This document shows, one piece after another, positions 19,139 through 29,696 of a stretch of DNA of 64,000 bases. Both the position numbers and the translations under genes were made by a program. The DNA is from Rhodococcus rhodochrous (GTDB lineage Bacteria > Actinomycetota > Actinomycetes > Mycobacteriales > Mycobacteriaceae). The stretch covers positions 1,984,001-2,048,000 of the forward strand of contig NZ_CP027557.1 in the NCBI RefSeq assembly GCF_014854695.1, in the 5' to 3' direction. The notes beneath the pieces are model-generated. The model ran no database searches, was not told the origin of the DNA, and worked only from the letters and a program-made list of their open reading frames with translations. Every line of letters starts with the position of its first letter. Positions within the stretch are counted from its first letter, which is position 1.

Positions 19139-19765
19139 GTGACTCCTCAGAATCCGGCGACATCCATCGGTCCCGCGATGACCTCGGCCACCGCTGGGCT
19201 GAACCTCAGCGACTCGGTGTACGAACGCCTGCTCCGCGAGCGCATCATCTTCCTGGGCACCCAGGTCGACGACGACATCGCGAACAAGCTGTGCGCTCAG
19301 ATCCTTCTGCTGTCGGCCGAGGACCCCACCCGCGACATCTCCCTGTACATCAACTCGCCGGGCGGTTCGGTCACCGCCGGTATGGCGATCTACGACACGA
19401 TGAAGTTCGTCGAGTGCGATGTCGCGACCTTCGCGATGGGCCTCGCCGCCTCGATGGGTCAGTTCCTGCTCTCCGCCGGCACCAAGGGCAAGCGTTACGC
19501 GCTCCCGCACGCGCGGATCATGATGCACCAGCCGTCCGCAGGTATCGGTGGTACGGCGAGCGACATCGCGATCATGGCGGAGCAGTTCGCACACACCAAG
19601 CGCGAGATGGCCGAGCTCATCGCAGAGCACACGGGCCAGTCGGTGGAGCAGATCACCAAGGACTCCGACCGCGACCGCTGGTTCACGGCGCAGCAGGCGC
19701 TCGAATACGGCTTCGTCGACCACGTCGTCTCCCGGGCGCAGCAGGCCGGCGGTACCGCCAACTAG
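19139..19765 (+). CDS. clpP1: ATP-dependent Clp protease proteolytic subunit 1
   Basis: A 208-residue serine protease subunit. The nucleophile Ser105 lies in GLAASMGQ and His130 in MMHQPSAG. The C-terminal catalytic Asp region is [17 protein letters not shown]. ClpP1 and ClpP2 assemble into a mixed tetradecamer that degrades proteins fed by ClpX or ClpC1. A GTG at 19139 starts MTPQNPATS; the longer open frame upstream overlaps tig and the terminator and is rejected. A 46-bp gap separates it from clpP2. Confidence 0.95.
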   Translation: MTPQNPATSIGPAMTSATAGLNLSDSVYERLLRERIIFLGTQVDDDIANKLCAQILLLSAEDPTRDISLYINSPGGSVTAGMAIYDTMKFVECDVATFAMGLAASMGQFLLSAGTKGKRYALPHARIMMHQPSAGIGGTASDIAIMAEQFAHTKREMAELIAEHTGQSVEQITKDSDRDRWFTAQQALEYGFVDHVVSRAQQAGGTAN

Positions 19766-19811
19766 GTCCCGGCCCGATCTGCCCTCACACCACCGAATTC
19801 TTGGAGAAGCG

Positions 19812-20474
19812 ATGACCAACATGTTCGATCCGCGCCAGCTCGGCGGCGCAGCTCCTGCCTCGCCCGCGAGCCGCTACATCCTCCCGTCGTTCATCGAGCA
19901 CTCGAGCTACGGCGTCAAGGAATCCAACCCGTACAACAAGCTGTTCGAAGAGCGCATCATCTTCCTCGGCGTCCAGGTCGACGACGCGTCCGCCAACGAC
20001 GTGATGGCTCAGCTGCTGGTGCTCGAGTCGCTCGATCCCGACCGCGACATCACCATGTACATCAACTCGCCCGGTGGTTCGTTCACCTCGCTCATGGCGA
20101 TCTACGACACCATGCAGTACGTCCGCGCCGACATCACCACGGTGTGCCTCGGTCAGGCAGCCTCCGCCGCGGCCGTCCTGCTCGCCGCCGGCACCCCCGG
20201 TAAGCGCCTGGCGCTGCCCAACGCTCGCGTGCTCATCCATCAGCCCGCCACGGGTGGCATCCAGGGTCAGGTCTCCGACCTCGAGATCCAGGCCGCCGAG
20301 ATCGAGCGCATGCGTACTCTCATGGAGAACACGCTCTCGAAGCACACCGGCAAGGATCCCGAGCAGATCCGCAAGGACACCGATCGGGACAAGATCCTCA
20401 CGGCGGAGCAGGCCGTCGAATACGGTCTGATCGACCGGGTTCTCGAGTACCGGAAGCTCTCGGCCCAGAAGTAG
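19812..20474 (+). CDS. clpP2: ATP-dependent Clp protease proteolytic subunit 2
   Basis: A 220-residue ClpP paralogue with Ser118 in [11 protein letters not shown] and His143 in [10 protein letters not shown]. The [17 protein letters not shown] segment carries the third catalytic residue. Its N-terminus (about 25 residues, [15 protein letters not shown]) is longer than that of ClpP1, as usual for ClpP2. The ATG at 19812 follows GGAGAAG; a second ATG at 19821 would remove three residues. It is co-transcribed with clpP1. Confidence 0.95.
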   Translation: MTNMFDPRQLGGAAPASPASRYILPSFIEHSSYGVKESNPYNKLFEERIIFLGVQVDDASANDVMAQLLVLESLDPDRDITMYINSPGGSFTSLMAIYDTMQYVRADITTVCLGQAASAAAVLLAAGTPGKRLALPNARVLIHQPATGGIQGQVSDLEIQAAEIERMRTLMENTLSKHTGKDPEQIRKDTDRDKILTAEQAVEYGLIDRVLEYRKLSAQK

Positions 20475-20483
20475 AACGTCGCA

Positions 20484-20520
20484 GGCGGTTCCGGGAGACA
20501 CGGTGTCTTCCGGAGCCGCC
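20484..20520 (+). terminator. Hairpin after clpP2
   Basis: An extended inverted repeat with outer arms GGCGG and CCGCC, continuing inward through TCCGG/CCGGA and AGACAC/GTGTCT around a GG loop. No T-tract follows. It separates the clpP pair from clpX, which has its own 180-bp upstream region. Confidence 0.75.
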
Positions 20521-20704
20521 GACGCCGGGACTGTGATCGTCGACACATGTTGTGCTGTACAAATATGACCGGAAACGCGCAGAACCGGTCGACCTGCGCG
20601 CCGACATCCGGGTACGGTCGATCAAAGGGCCCGCTCCCCGGGACCGCCCCGTGTGGTGGTTGCGGGACCGGTTGCACGCACACGAGGAAGTAGGGACCTG
20701 ACTG

Positions 20705-21982
20705 ATGGCACGTATCGGTGACGGCGGAGATCTGCTCAAGTGCTCCTTCTGCGGAAAGAGCCAGAAGCAGGTCAAGAAGCTCATTGCGGGCCCCGGTGTC
20801 TACATCTGCGACGAGTGCATCGATCTCTGCAACGAGATCATCGAGGAAGAGCTGGCCGAGACCAGCGAGGTCAAGCTCGACGAGCTGCCCAAGCCGGCCG
20901 AGATCCGCGACTTCCTCGACAACTACGTGATCGGCCAGGACGCCGCCAAGCGCACGCTGGCCGTGGCGGTCTACAACCACTACAAGCGCATCCAGGCCGG
21001 CGACAAGGGCCGAGACTCCCGCGGTGAGACGGTCGAACTCGCGAAGTCCAACATCCTGCTTCTCGGCCCCACCGGTTGTGGCAAGACCTACCTCGCGCAG
21101 ACGCTCGCGAAGATGCTCAACGTGCCGTTCGCCATCGCCGACGCCACCGCACTGACGGAGGCCGGCTACGTCGGTGAGGACGTCGAGAACATCCTCCTCA
21201 AGCTCATCCAGGCCGCCGACTACGACGTCAAGCGCGCCGAGACCGGCATCATCTACATCGACGAGGTCGACAAGATCGCCCGCAAGAGCGAGAACCCGTC
21301 GATCACCCGCGACGTGTCGGGCGAGGGCGTGCAGCAGGCGCTGCTGAAGATCCTCGAAGGCACCCAGGCATCCGTCCCGCCGCAGGGTGGCCGCAAGCAT
21401 CCGCACCAGGAATTCATCCAGATCGACACCACGAACGTGCTGTTCATCGTGGCGGGTGCGTTCGCCGGTCTCGAGAAGATCGTCTCCGATCGGGTCGGCA
21501 AGCGCGGCATCGGATTCGGCGCCGAGGTGCGGTCCAAGGCCGAGATCGACACCACCGACCACTTCGCCGACGTCATGCCCGAGGACCTCATCAAGTTCGG
21601 TCTGATCCCCGAGTTCATCGGTCGTCTGCCGATCCTCGCGTCGGTGACCAATCTCGACAAGGAATCGCTCGTCCAGATCCTGTCGGAGCCGAAGAACGCT
21701 CTGGTCAAGCAGTACGTGCGCCTGTTCGAGATGGACGGCGTCGAACTCGAGTTCTCCCAGGACGGACTCGAAGCGGTCGCCGACCAGGCGATCCTCCGTG
21801 GCACCGGCGCCCGCGGGCTCCGCGCCATCATGGAGGAGGTGCTCCTGCCCGTGATGTACGACATCCCCAGCCGCGACGACGTCGCCAAGGTCGTGGTCAC
21901 CGCCGAGACCGTGAACGACAACGTCCTTCCGACGATCGTTCCGCGCAAGGCCGATCGGGAGCGTCGCGACAAGAGCGCCTGA
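20705..21982 (+). CDS. clpX: ATP-dependent Clp protease ATP-binding subunit ClpX
   Basis: A 425-residue AAA+ unfoldase. The N-terminal zinc-binding domain CSFCGKSQ...CDECIDLC begins at residue 13. The Walker A motif GPTGCGKT is at about 121-128, and Walker B is [17 protein letters not shown] segment is the ClpP-docking (IGF-like) loop. It feeds unfolded substrates to ClpP1P2. The ATG at 20705 follows a weak AAGTAGGG. The upstream interval contains TTGTGCTGTACAA, a partial palindrome that might be a regulatory site. A strong terminator follows. Confidence 0.97.
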   Translation: MARIGDGGDLLKCSFCGKSQKQVKKLIAGPGVYICDECIDLCNEIIEEELAETSEVKLDELPKPAEIRDFLDNYVIGQDAAKRTLAVAVYNHYKRIQAGDKGRDSRGETVELAKSNILLLGPTGCGKTYLAQTLAKMLNVPFAIADATALTEAGYVGEDVENILLKLIQAADYDVKRAETGIIYIDEVDKIARKSENPSITRDVSGEGVQQALLKILEGTQASVPPQGGRKHPHQEFIQIDTTNVLFIVAGAFAGLEKIVSDRVGKRGIGFGAEVRSKAEIDTTDHFADVMPEDLIKFGLIPEFIGRLPILASVTNLDKESLVQILSEPKNALVKQYVRLFEMDGVELEFSQDGLEAVADQAILRGTGARGLRAIMEEVLLPVMYDIPSRDDVAKVVVTAETVNDNVLPTIVPRKADRERRDKSA

Positions 21983-22003
21983 TCCTGCGAGATTTACGAC
22001 GAG

Positions 22004-22034
22004 CGCCCCGGCACCAGAGTGCCGGGGCGTTTTT
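22004..22034 (+). terminator. Rho-independent terminator after clpX
   Basis: A perfect 11-bp stem (CGCCCCGGCAC and its complement, 22004-22014 and 22019-22029) with a CAGA loop and a TTTTT tract. It marks the end of the conserved tig-clp block and the start of the accessory region. Confidence 0.95.
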
Positions 22035-22149
22035 CGCGAGAACTGAACATGTGATCCGGAACCATTCCGTTGAATGGAAGTGGTGCAGCTCACCGGAGGG
22101 ATGGCATGGGACATTGGAGTCGTCCCTGTTCCGCGTCGAAAGGACTTCG

Positions 22150-23538
22150 ATGTCGCTGAATCTTGCGGATCTGTTCGAAGCAATCGTCGATGCCGTACCC
22201 ACGCGCACAGCGCTCGTGGATGGGGACAAGCGGCCGACCTACTGCGAACTCGACGCGGATGCGAATCGTCTCGCCCGGCATTTCGTTCGTGCGGGAGTTC
22301 GCCCGGGGGAACACGTCGGTCTGTACATGCGCAACGGCAATGAATTCGTTCGGGCGCTGCTCGCGTGTCTCAAGATCCGCGCAGTACCGATCAATATCGA
22401 CTTTCGTTACGCCGACGCGGAACTGGCCTACCTGATCGGCAATGTGGAGCTCGCGGCCATGGTTCTCGATGGTGATTTGGCCGGGCATGCGGCTGCGGTC
22501 CTTCCGCGAACACCCACCGTGCGGCATGTCGTCACCGTCGGGGAGGCATGCGATGTGGCATGGAAGGACGTGACGGTAGTCGACGTCGACGAGGCGACGA
22601 GCGGGGAGTCTGCAGAGCGCGGCTTTGCTGCGCGAAGCGGTGACGACCTGTTGATCGTCTACACCGCCGGGGCGGTGGGTCTGCCCAAGGCCGTGATGTG
22701 GCGGAACGAGGACTTCTTCCACGCGGCCTTGTCGGGAGGTAGTCCCTTCGGGGCACACCACGCCGATGGGGCAACAGTCGTGTCCGTCGTTTCCAGCATT
22801 CCGCAGATGACCTGGATGCTCACCGGCCCCTTCGTACACGGTGCTGCCCTGCAGAGTATGTTCAGCGCCTTCTGCCTCGGAGCAACCCAGGTATCGATGC
22901 ACGGTTTCGACCCCGTGGAGGCGCTGACGCTCGTCGAGCGTGAACGGGTGATGACGATGACCGTTGTCGGTGACGCCGGCGCCCGTGCCCTCGCCGACGC
23001 GATCGCGGTGTACGGCTCGGAGTTCGATCTGAGCTCGTTGTTCGTGGTCGGTTCCGGCGGTGCGCTGTTCTCGCATCCCGTCCGCGAGCACTTGACTGCT
23101 TTGCTCCCCAACGTGATCGTGCGCGACAACTTCGGTTCCTCGGAGTCAGGCATGGACGGCGAAGTCACCGTCGGTGAGGACGGAACGGTACGGCTCACGC
23201 CCACACCGGCGGTACGGGTGGTCGACGAGCAGCTGCGTCCGATCGAGCCGGGCTCGGGTGCCGTCGGATATGTCGCCCGGTCCGGGCACGTCCCGCTCGG
23301 CTACTGGGGCGACCCTGTGAAGACGGCCGCGACCTTCCCCGTTGTCGACGGGGTCCGTGTGTCGATTCTCGGGGATATGGCCCGGGTGGAGGGCGACGGC
23401 ACGATCATCCTGCTGGGTCGGCGCGGTTCGGTATCGGGTGGTGTCGGAGGAAGAGGGCGGCGCCCCTCGAACGGTCGCGGTGTGCAAGCTCCGAGGGGCG
23501 CCGCCGAAGCGAACGTCGCTCACGTCAGCCCGGTCTGA
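22150..23538 (+). CDS. FadD-like acyl-CoA synthetase, truncated and motif-degenerate
   Basis: A 462-residue adenylate-forming protein most like the FadD17/FadD19 type of steroid-acid ligases (NLADLFEAIVDAVPTRTALVDGDKRPTY, YMRNGNEFVRALLACLKI, NIDFRYADAELAYLI). The ATP-binding P-loop, normally YTGGTTGxPKG, reads YTAGAVGLPKA at 171-181. The protein ends soon after the DMARVEGDGTIILLGRRGS region, so the C-terminal lid domain (about 100 residues with the catalytic Lys) is missing. It is replaced by about 40 Gly/Arg-rich residues encoded across a hairpin. It is probably inactive as a ligase: a decaying gene or a repurposed acyl-binding protein. The ATG at 22150 follows AAAGGA. Confidence 0.75.
   Translation: MSLNLADLFEAIVDAVPTRTALVDGDKRPTYCELDADANRLARHFVRAGVRPGEHVGLYMRNGNEFVRALLACLKIRAVPINIDFRYADAELAYLIGNVELAAMVLDGDLAGHAAAVLPRTPTVRHVVTVGEACDVAWKDVTVVDVDEATSGESAERGFAARSGDDLLIVYTAGAVGLPKAVMWRNEDFFHAALSGGSPFGAHHADGATVVSVVSSIPQMTWMLTGPFVHGAALQSMFSAFCLGATQVSMHGFDPVEALTLVERERVMTMTVVGDAGARALADAIAVYGSEFDLSSLFVVGSGGALFSHPVREHLTALLPNVIVRDNFGSSESGMDGEVTVGEDGTVRLTPTPAVRVVDEQLRPIEPGSGAVGYVARSGHVPLGYWGDPVKTAATFPVVDGVRVSILGDMARVEGDGTIILLGRRGSVSGGVGGRGRRPSNGRGVQAPRGAAEANVAHVSPV
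23456..23505. repeat. 14-bp perfect inverted repeat inside the FadD-like 3' end
   Basis: GGCGGCGCCCCTCG at 23456-23469 is repeated inverted at 23492-23505, with a 22-nt loop. It sits where the missing FadD lid domain should begin, and between convergent genes. It may now act as a bidirectional terminator, or may mark the junction of a deletion. Confidence 0.8.
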
Positions 23539-23575
23539 AGGACCGGGTGGTCTGTTAGTCGCTGAAACACGTCGC

Positions 23576-24496
23576 TCAGTCGACGGCCAGCGCGACCTTC
23601 TCGAGTTCCGCGATGCTGTAAGCGGCGTAGGTCTCGTACGGGCCGCGGCCGGTGAAGTACGACGAGAGCTGCTCGTCGAGTTCCTCGACCGTGAATGCCG
23701 AACCGGCTGCGTCGAAACGGTTCTCGACGGTCGGCGCCGCCATGAGCGCGACCATTTTTCCGTACACCACGAACACCTGTCCGGTGATCTCCGAGGACGC
23801 CGGCGAGGCGAGGTAACGCACGAGGGTGGCCACGCGCTCCGGCGCCAGGGGATCGAGTCCGGTCGTGGCGCCGGCCTCGCCGAAGGCCTCCGCGGTCATC
23901 GCGGTGCGTGCGCGGGGGCAGATCGCATTCGCGGTGACGCCGTAGCGCGCCAGCCCCTGCGCCGTGGACAGTGTCAGTGCCGTGATGCCTGCCTTCGCAG
24001 CGGAATAGTTCGGCTGTCCGGCGGAACCGAAGAGGAAGGCCTCCGACGAGGTGTTGACGACGCGGCCGTAGACCGGTCCACCCGCAGCCTTGCTCGCCTG
24101 ACGCCAGTGCACCGCCGCCGCATGTGAGGTGGCGGCATGGCCCTTGAGGTGCACTCGGATCACGTCGTCCCAGTCGGACTCGGTGAGGTTGAAGATCATC
24201 TTGTCGCGGATGATGCCCGCGTTGTTGACGAGGATGTCGAAGGACCCGAATGCCTTGACCGATTCCTCGACGAGGCGACCGCCGAGAGCCCAGTCGGACA
24301 CGTCGCCGGTGACGGCGATGGCCTGGCCTCCCGACGCGACGATTTCCTCTGCCACCTCGTGCGCCGCGTCGCCCATGTCGTTGACGACGACGGCGGCGCC
24401 TGCCTCGGCGAGGGCGAGGGCTTCGGCGCGGCCCAGGCCGGCCCCGGCGCCGGTCACGACCGCCGCGCGCCCGGCCAGACTTACGGATTCACCCAT
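23576..24496 (-). CDS. SDR-family oxidoreductase (3-oxoacyl reductase-like)
   Basis: A 306-residue short-chain dehydrogenase. The cofactor motif is TGAGAGLG, the NNAG motif is present (ILVNNAGIIRD), a Ser sits in VVNTSSEAF and the catalytic YSAAK follows. The C-terminal extension (about residues 235-306) is longer than in classical SDRs and resembles the multifunctional beta-oxidation or steroid-side-chain SDR group. It likely oxidises or reduces a hydroxy/keto acyl-CoA. The ATG at 24496 follows AGGAG. It is divergent from the TetR gene and convergent with the FadD-like gene. Its promoter carries the shared 18-bp motif. Confidence 0.88.
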   Translation of the reverse strand: MGESVSLAGRAAVVTGAGAGLGRAEALALAEAGAAVVVNDMGDAAHEVAEEIVASGGQAIAVTGDVSDWALGGRLVEESVKAFGSFDILVNNAGIIRDKMIFNLTESDWDDVIRVHLKGHAATSHAAAVHWRQASKAAGGPVYGRVVNTSSEAFLFGSAGQPNYSAAKAGITALTLSTAQGLARYGVTANAICPRARTAMTAEAFGEAGATTGLDPLAPERVATLVRYLASPASSEITGQVFVVYGKMVALMAAPTVENRFDAAGSAFTVEELDEQLSSYFTGRGPYETYAAYSIAELEKVALAVD

Positions 24497-24545
24497 GGAA
24501 CGTCTCCTGTTCGATTGCGGCGGTTCGTCAGTGCACCGCGCCGGA

Positions 24546-24563
24546 ATTAGTATTCATTCTAGT
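24546..24563 (-). promoter_or_regulatory. Shared 18-bp motif at the SDR promoter
   Basis: On the minus strand this reads ACTAGAATGAATACTAAT. It contains TAGAAT, a TANNNT -10 hexamer, about 60 bp upstream of the SDR start. Nearly the same sequence occurs upstream of the thiolase gene. TAGAATGAATACTA is partly palindromic, fitting a TetR-type operator that overlaps the -10 element. Confidence 0.55.
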
Positions 24564-24698
24564 CTGGAGCCGTACGCGATCCGGGGACGCCGACGGTCTC
24601 GGTGGCCGGGATCGAGCGGACCGCCGACCGGCTTGCCTGGAACGTTCGTCGGCGACGGTGGTTCGAGATCACGGCGGACGAGGGAGGGAGGGCCGGGC

Positions 24699-25316
24699 AT
24701 GCCCAGGGTTGCGGAGGTGCGCGATGCCGCCGAACCGAATTCGGCGGAACAACACGCGCGATACGACAGGATCCTCGACGCGGCAGCACAATTGGGGGCA
24801 GCGAAAGAGCTCGAACGGGTCCGGATGCAGGAGGTCGCCGAACTCGCCGGTGTCGCCATCGGAACCCTCTACCGCTACTTCCCGTCGAAGACGCATCTCT
24901 TCGTGGCGGTCATGGTCGACCGGATCGACCGAATGGGGATTCGGTTGTCCAGTCGGCCACGGGCAGGCGGTTCCCCGGCCGCCTCCGTCTACGACGTGTT
25001 GCTGCAGGCCACCCGGGCGTTGGTGCGCGCACCGTTGTTGGCGAACGCGATGATCCAGTCCGCGGCCTCGTCGAACGCCGCCTCGGTTCCGGACGCGGCG
25101 AAGATCGATCGGCACTTCGACGGACTGCTCTTGGCCGCGGCCGGCATCGCCGAGCCGACGGTCCGGGACGCGACCGTCGTGCGTCTCCTGGTGGCCTTGT
25201 GGTTCGGGCTGGTCCGGTCGGCCCTCAACGGGCGGATGTCGATTCCGGAGGTCGAATCCGACCTGCGTGTTGCGTGCGATCTGCTGTTGGTGGATCTTTC
25301 CGTCGCCGGGAACTGA
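24699..25316 (+). CDS. TetR-family transcriptional regulator, KstR-like
   Basis: A 205-residue regulator. The helix-turn-helix is at about residues 45-70 (VRMQEVAELAGVAIGTLYRYFPSKTHLFVAVM), a very typical TetR DNA-recognition region and close in style to KstR. The ligand domain (SVYDVLLQATRALVRAPLLANAMIQSA) is unassigned. It sits between the SDR gene (divergent) and the thiolase operon (same strand). By position it probably represses both through the shared motif at 24546 and 25392. The ATG at 24699 follows a GGGAGGGAGG stretch. The effector may be an acyl-CoA; that is inference. Confidence 0.88.
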   Translation: MPRVAEVRDAAEPNSAEQHARYDRILDAAAQLGAAKELERVRMQEVAELAGVAIGTLYRYFPSKTHLFVAVMVDRIDRMGIRLSSRPRAGGSPAASVYDVLLQATRALVRAPLLANAMIQSAASSNAASVPDAAKIDRHFDGLLLAAAGIAEPTVRDATVVRLLVALWFGLVRSALNGRMSIPEVESDLRVACDLLLVDLSVAGN

Positions 25317-25376
25317 GCCGGCGGGTTTCGCGGAGCTTCCACAAGGGTGGTCCCGGTCGGTGGGACGGCGCGGTAA

Positions 25377-26597
<1,221 letters not shown>

Positions 26598-26631
26598 CGC
26601 CGGACATTCTGCTATCCGAAGGGACCCGATC

Positions 26632-28821
26632 ATGACTCTGGGATTGAGCGACGAGGACCGCGAGCTCCGCGATTCCGTACGCGGCTGGGCGGCACGGCAC
26701 GCCACACCCGACGTGATCCGCACGGCCGTCGAAGCGAAGACGGAAGCCCGCCCGACGTACTGGAGCTCGTTCGCCGAACTCGGCATGCTGGGATTGCACC
26801 TGCCCGAAGAGGTCGGAGGCGCCGGTTTCGGTTTGCTCGAAACAGCAATCGTCGCAGAGGAACTCGGACGAGCCATGGTGCCCGGCCCGTTCCTTCCGAC
26901 CGTGATCGTGTCCGCGGTCCTCGACGAGGCCGGCCGTCGCAGCGAACTCGATGGGCTCGCGGACGGTTCGCTGTTCGGTGCGGTCGCCCTGCAGCCGGGG
27001 GACCTGCGAGTGGAGCGCGACGGCGATTCCGTCATGCTCTCGGGAACCTCCGGTGCCGCCCTCGGCGGCCAGGTCGCGGATGTGTTCCTGCTCGCGGCCG
27101 ACGACGGTGGTGAGCGGGTCTTCGTCGTCGTGACCCGTGACCGGGTCGAGGTCACGAACCTGCCCAGCTACGACGTGATCCGCCGCAACGCCGAGATCAC
27201 CGCGAGCGCCCTGACGTTGTCCGACGGGGACGTGCTGAGGTCGGATTCGCATCGGATCGTCGATATCGCCGCGACCTTGTTCGCCGCCGAGGCCGCCGGT
27301 CTCGCGGACTGGGCGACCACCACCGCCGCGGACTATGCGCGGGTCCGCAAGCAGTTCGGCCGCGTCATCGGACAGTTCCAGGGTGTCAAGCACACCGTCG
27401 CCCGGATGCTCTGTCTCACCGAACAGGCCCGGGTCGTGGCCTGGGACGCCGCGCGAGCGCAGGCAGAGGACGCGGCGGACGACGAGTCATCGCTCGCCGT
27501 GGCGGTCGCCGCGTCCATCGCTCCGGAGGCGGCCTTCCAGGTCACCAAGAACTGCATTCAGGTGCTCGGCGGCATCGGCTACACCTGGGAGCACGACGCG
27601 CACCTGTACATGCGGCGCGCCCAGTCGCTCCGGATCCTGCTCGGCTCCACGGCGTCGTGGCGGCGCCGGGTCGCCCACCTCACGCTCGACGGTGCCCGCC
27701 GCGTGCTGAGCGTCGATCTTCCGCCCGAGGCGGAACGGATTCGCGCCGACGTCCGTGCCGAACTCGAGCCGGCGAAGTCGCTGGAGAACGCAGCGCGGAA
27801 GGCGTATCTGGCGGAGAAGGGCTACACCGCTCCTCATCTGCCCGAACCATGGGGCAAGGCCGCCGACGCCGTCACGCAACTCGTCGTCGCCGAGGAACTG
27901 CGCGTCGCCGAACTCGAACCGCACGACATGATCATCGGCAACTGGGTGGTGCCGACCCTGATCGCGCACGGCAGTACCGAGCAGATCGAGCGATTCGTCC
28001 CGCAGTCGCTGCGCGGGGATCTCGTGTGGTGTCAGCTCTTCTCCGAACCCGGCGCCGGGTCTGATCTCGCGGGCCTGTCCACCAAGGCCGTCAAGGTGGA
28101 CGGCGGATGGAGGCTCGACGGTCAGAAGGTGTGGACGTCGATGGCGCGGGTCGCGGACTGGGGCATCTGCCTCGCCCGCACCGACGCGGAAGCGCCCAAA
28201 CACAAAGGCCTGTCCTACTTCCTGATCGACATCAGGAACACGGAAGGCCTCGACATCCGGCCGCTGCGGGAGATCACCGGCGAAGCCCTGTTCAACGAGG
28301 TGTTCCTCGACGGCGTGTTCGTGCCGGACGAGTGCCTCGTCGGCGAGCCCGGGGACGGATGGAAGCTCGCCCGTACGACCCTCGCGAACGAACGCGTCTC
28401 CCTCTCACACGATTCGACTTTCGGTGCCGGCTGCGAGACTCTCATGGCGCTCGCGAACGGCATGCCCGGCGGACCCGACGACGAACAGCTCACCGTTCTC
28501 GGCAAAGTGCTCGGCGATGCCGCGTCCGGTGGCCTCATGGGGCTGCGCACCGCTCTCCGCTCGCTGGCCGGTGCACAGCCGGGTGCCGAGTCCTCCGTCG
28601 CCAAGCTCCTCGGCGTCGAGCACCTCCAGCAGGTCTGGGAGACCGCGATGGACTGGGCCGGTCCCGCGTCGTTGCTCGACGACCAGGACCGAACTTCGGC
28701 CACCCACATGTTCCTCAACGTGCAGTGCATGTCCATCGCCGGTGGGACGACCAACGTCCAGCTGAACATCATCGGTGAGAGGCTTCTCGGCCTGCCCCGC
28801 GATCCCGAACCCGGAAAGTGA
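26632..28821 (+). CDS. Two-domain acyl-CoA dehydrogenase (FadE34-like fusion)
   Basis: A 729-residue protein made of two acyl-CoA dehydrogenase folds in tandem. The first domain spans about residues 1-365 and ends in YTWEHDAHLYMRRAQSLR. The second (about 385-729) has FSEPGAGSDLAG, VWTSMARVADWGICLARTD and a terminal NIIGERLLGLPRDP. A single chain replaces the heterotetramer used by other steroid dehydrogenases, as in M. tuberculosis FadE34. The likely reaction is FAD-dependent alpha,beta-desaturation of a steroid or branched acyl-CoA. It begins 35 bp after the thiolase gene, and its stop overlaps an optional GTG of the MaoC gene. Confidence 0.92.
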   Translation: MTLGLSDEDRELRDSVRGWAARHATPDVIRTAVEAKTEARPTYWSSFAELGMLGLHLPEEVGGAGFGLLETAIVAEELGRAMVPGPFLPTVIVSAVLDEAGRRSELDGLADGSLFGAVALQPGDLRVERDGDSVMLSGTSGAALGGQVADVFLLAADDGGERVFVVVTRDRVEVTNLPSYDVIRRNAEITASALTLSDGDVLRSDSHRIVDIAATLFAAEAAGLADWATTTAADYARVRKQFGRVIGQFQGVKHTVARMLCLTEQARVVAWDAARAQAEDAADDESSLAVAVAASIAPEAAFQVTKNCIQVLGGIGYTWEHDAHLYMRRAQSLRILLGSTASWRRRVAHLTLDGARRVLSVDLPPEAERIRADVRAELEPAKSLENAARKAYLAEKGYTAPHLPEPWGKAADAVTQLVVAEELRVAELEPHDMIIGNWVVPTLIAHGSTEQIERFVPQSLRGDLVWCQLFSEPGAGSDLAGLSTKAVKVDGGWRLDGQKVWTSMARVADWGICLARTDAEAPKHKGLSYFLIDIRNTEGLDIRPLREITGEALFNEVFLDGVFVPDECLVGEPGDGWKLARTTLANERVSLSHDSTFGAGCETLMALANGMPGGPDDEQLTVLGKVLGDAASGGLMGLRTALRSLAGAQPGAESSVAKLLGVEHLQQVWETAMDWAGPASLLDDQDRTSATHMFLNVQCMSIAGGTTNVQLNIIGERLLGLPRDPEPGK

Positions 28822-28826
28822 CGCCC

Positions 28827-29696
28827 ATGCCCATCGATACCGATGTCGCGCTCTCCGCTGCGCCCACCGTCCGCGACGCCTCGTGGACCGAACGCGATGT
28901 GATCCTCTACCACCTCGGTCTGGGTGCGGGTGCCGACTCGCTCGATCCCGCCGAACTGCGGTGGGTGTACGAGAAGGACCTGCGGGTCCTGCCGACCTTC
29001 GCGATGGTCGCCGGTCAGGGTGTCTCCGCCGGTGCGGTGACACCGGCCGGACTGAGCCTGCCGGGAATCGACATCGACCTGCGCAGGATCCTGCACGGTG
29101 GCCAGTCCGTCACCGTGCACGCCCCGATCCCGATCTCGGGTTCGGCGACCGTCTCGTCTCGCATCTCCGATGTGTGGGACAAGGGCAAAGCCGCCGTGAT
29201 CGTGCTCGAGCAGTCCGCAGTGGACGCCGACGGAAACCCGTTGTGGACCAGTGCGATGCAGATCTGGGCGCGCGGTGAGGGAGGTTTCGGCGGAGACGCC
29301 GGGCCCGATGTGTCGAACGCAGTGCCGGAACGGGACGCCGACAAGACCCTGGTGTCACCTACGAGCACGCAACAGGCACTGGTGTACCGGCTCAGTGCCG
29401 ACATGAACCCGCTGCACGCCGATCCCGAATTCGCGAAGGCGGCCGGTTTCGATCGGCCGATCCTGCACGGACTCGCCTCGTACGGTGTCGTGTGCAAGGC
29501 CGTCGTCGACGGTGTGCTCGACGGAGACCCGACCCGGGTCCGGTCGTTCTCGGTCCGCTTCGCCGGCACGCTGTACCCCGGGGAGACGATCGAGACGGCG
29601 GTCTGGCGAGACGGCGACACCCTCACCCTGCTCGCCACATGTCCCGAGCGCGACGGGCAACCGGTGCTCACCCACGCCACGATGGAGATTCGATGA
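28827..29696 (+). CDS. MaoC-family enoyl-CoA hydratase (double hotdog)
   Basis: A 289-residue protein with two hotdog domains. The second holds the hydratase-2 motif as YRLSADMNPLHADPEFAKAAGF; the catalytic Asp and His are present, though the usual Gly before Asp is Ala. HGLASYG follows. It matches the mycobacterial Rv3538-type hydratases that add water to steroid side-chain enoyl-CoAs. The ATG at 28827 has GGAAAG 8 nt upstream; a GTG at 28818 overlapping the previous stop adds three residues. Its stop overlaps the thioesterase start (ATGA). Confidence 0.9.
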   Translation: MPIDTDVALSAAPTVRDASWTERDVILYHLGLGAGADSLDPAELRWVYEKDLRVLPTFAMVAGQGVSAGAVTPAGLSLPGIDIDLRRILHGGQSVTVHAPIPISGSATVSSRISDVWDKGKAAVIVLEQSAVDADGNPLWTSAMQIWARGEGGFGGDAGPDVSNAVPERDADKTLVSPTSTQQALVYRLSADMNPLHADPEFAKAAGFDRPILHGLASYGVVCKAVVDGVLDGDPTRVRSFSVRFAGTLYPGETIETAVWRDGDTLTLLATCPERDGQPVLTHATMEIR

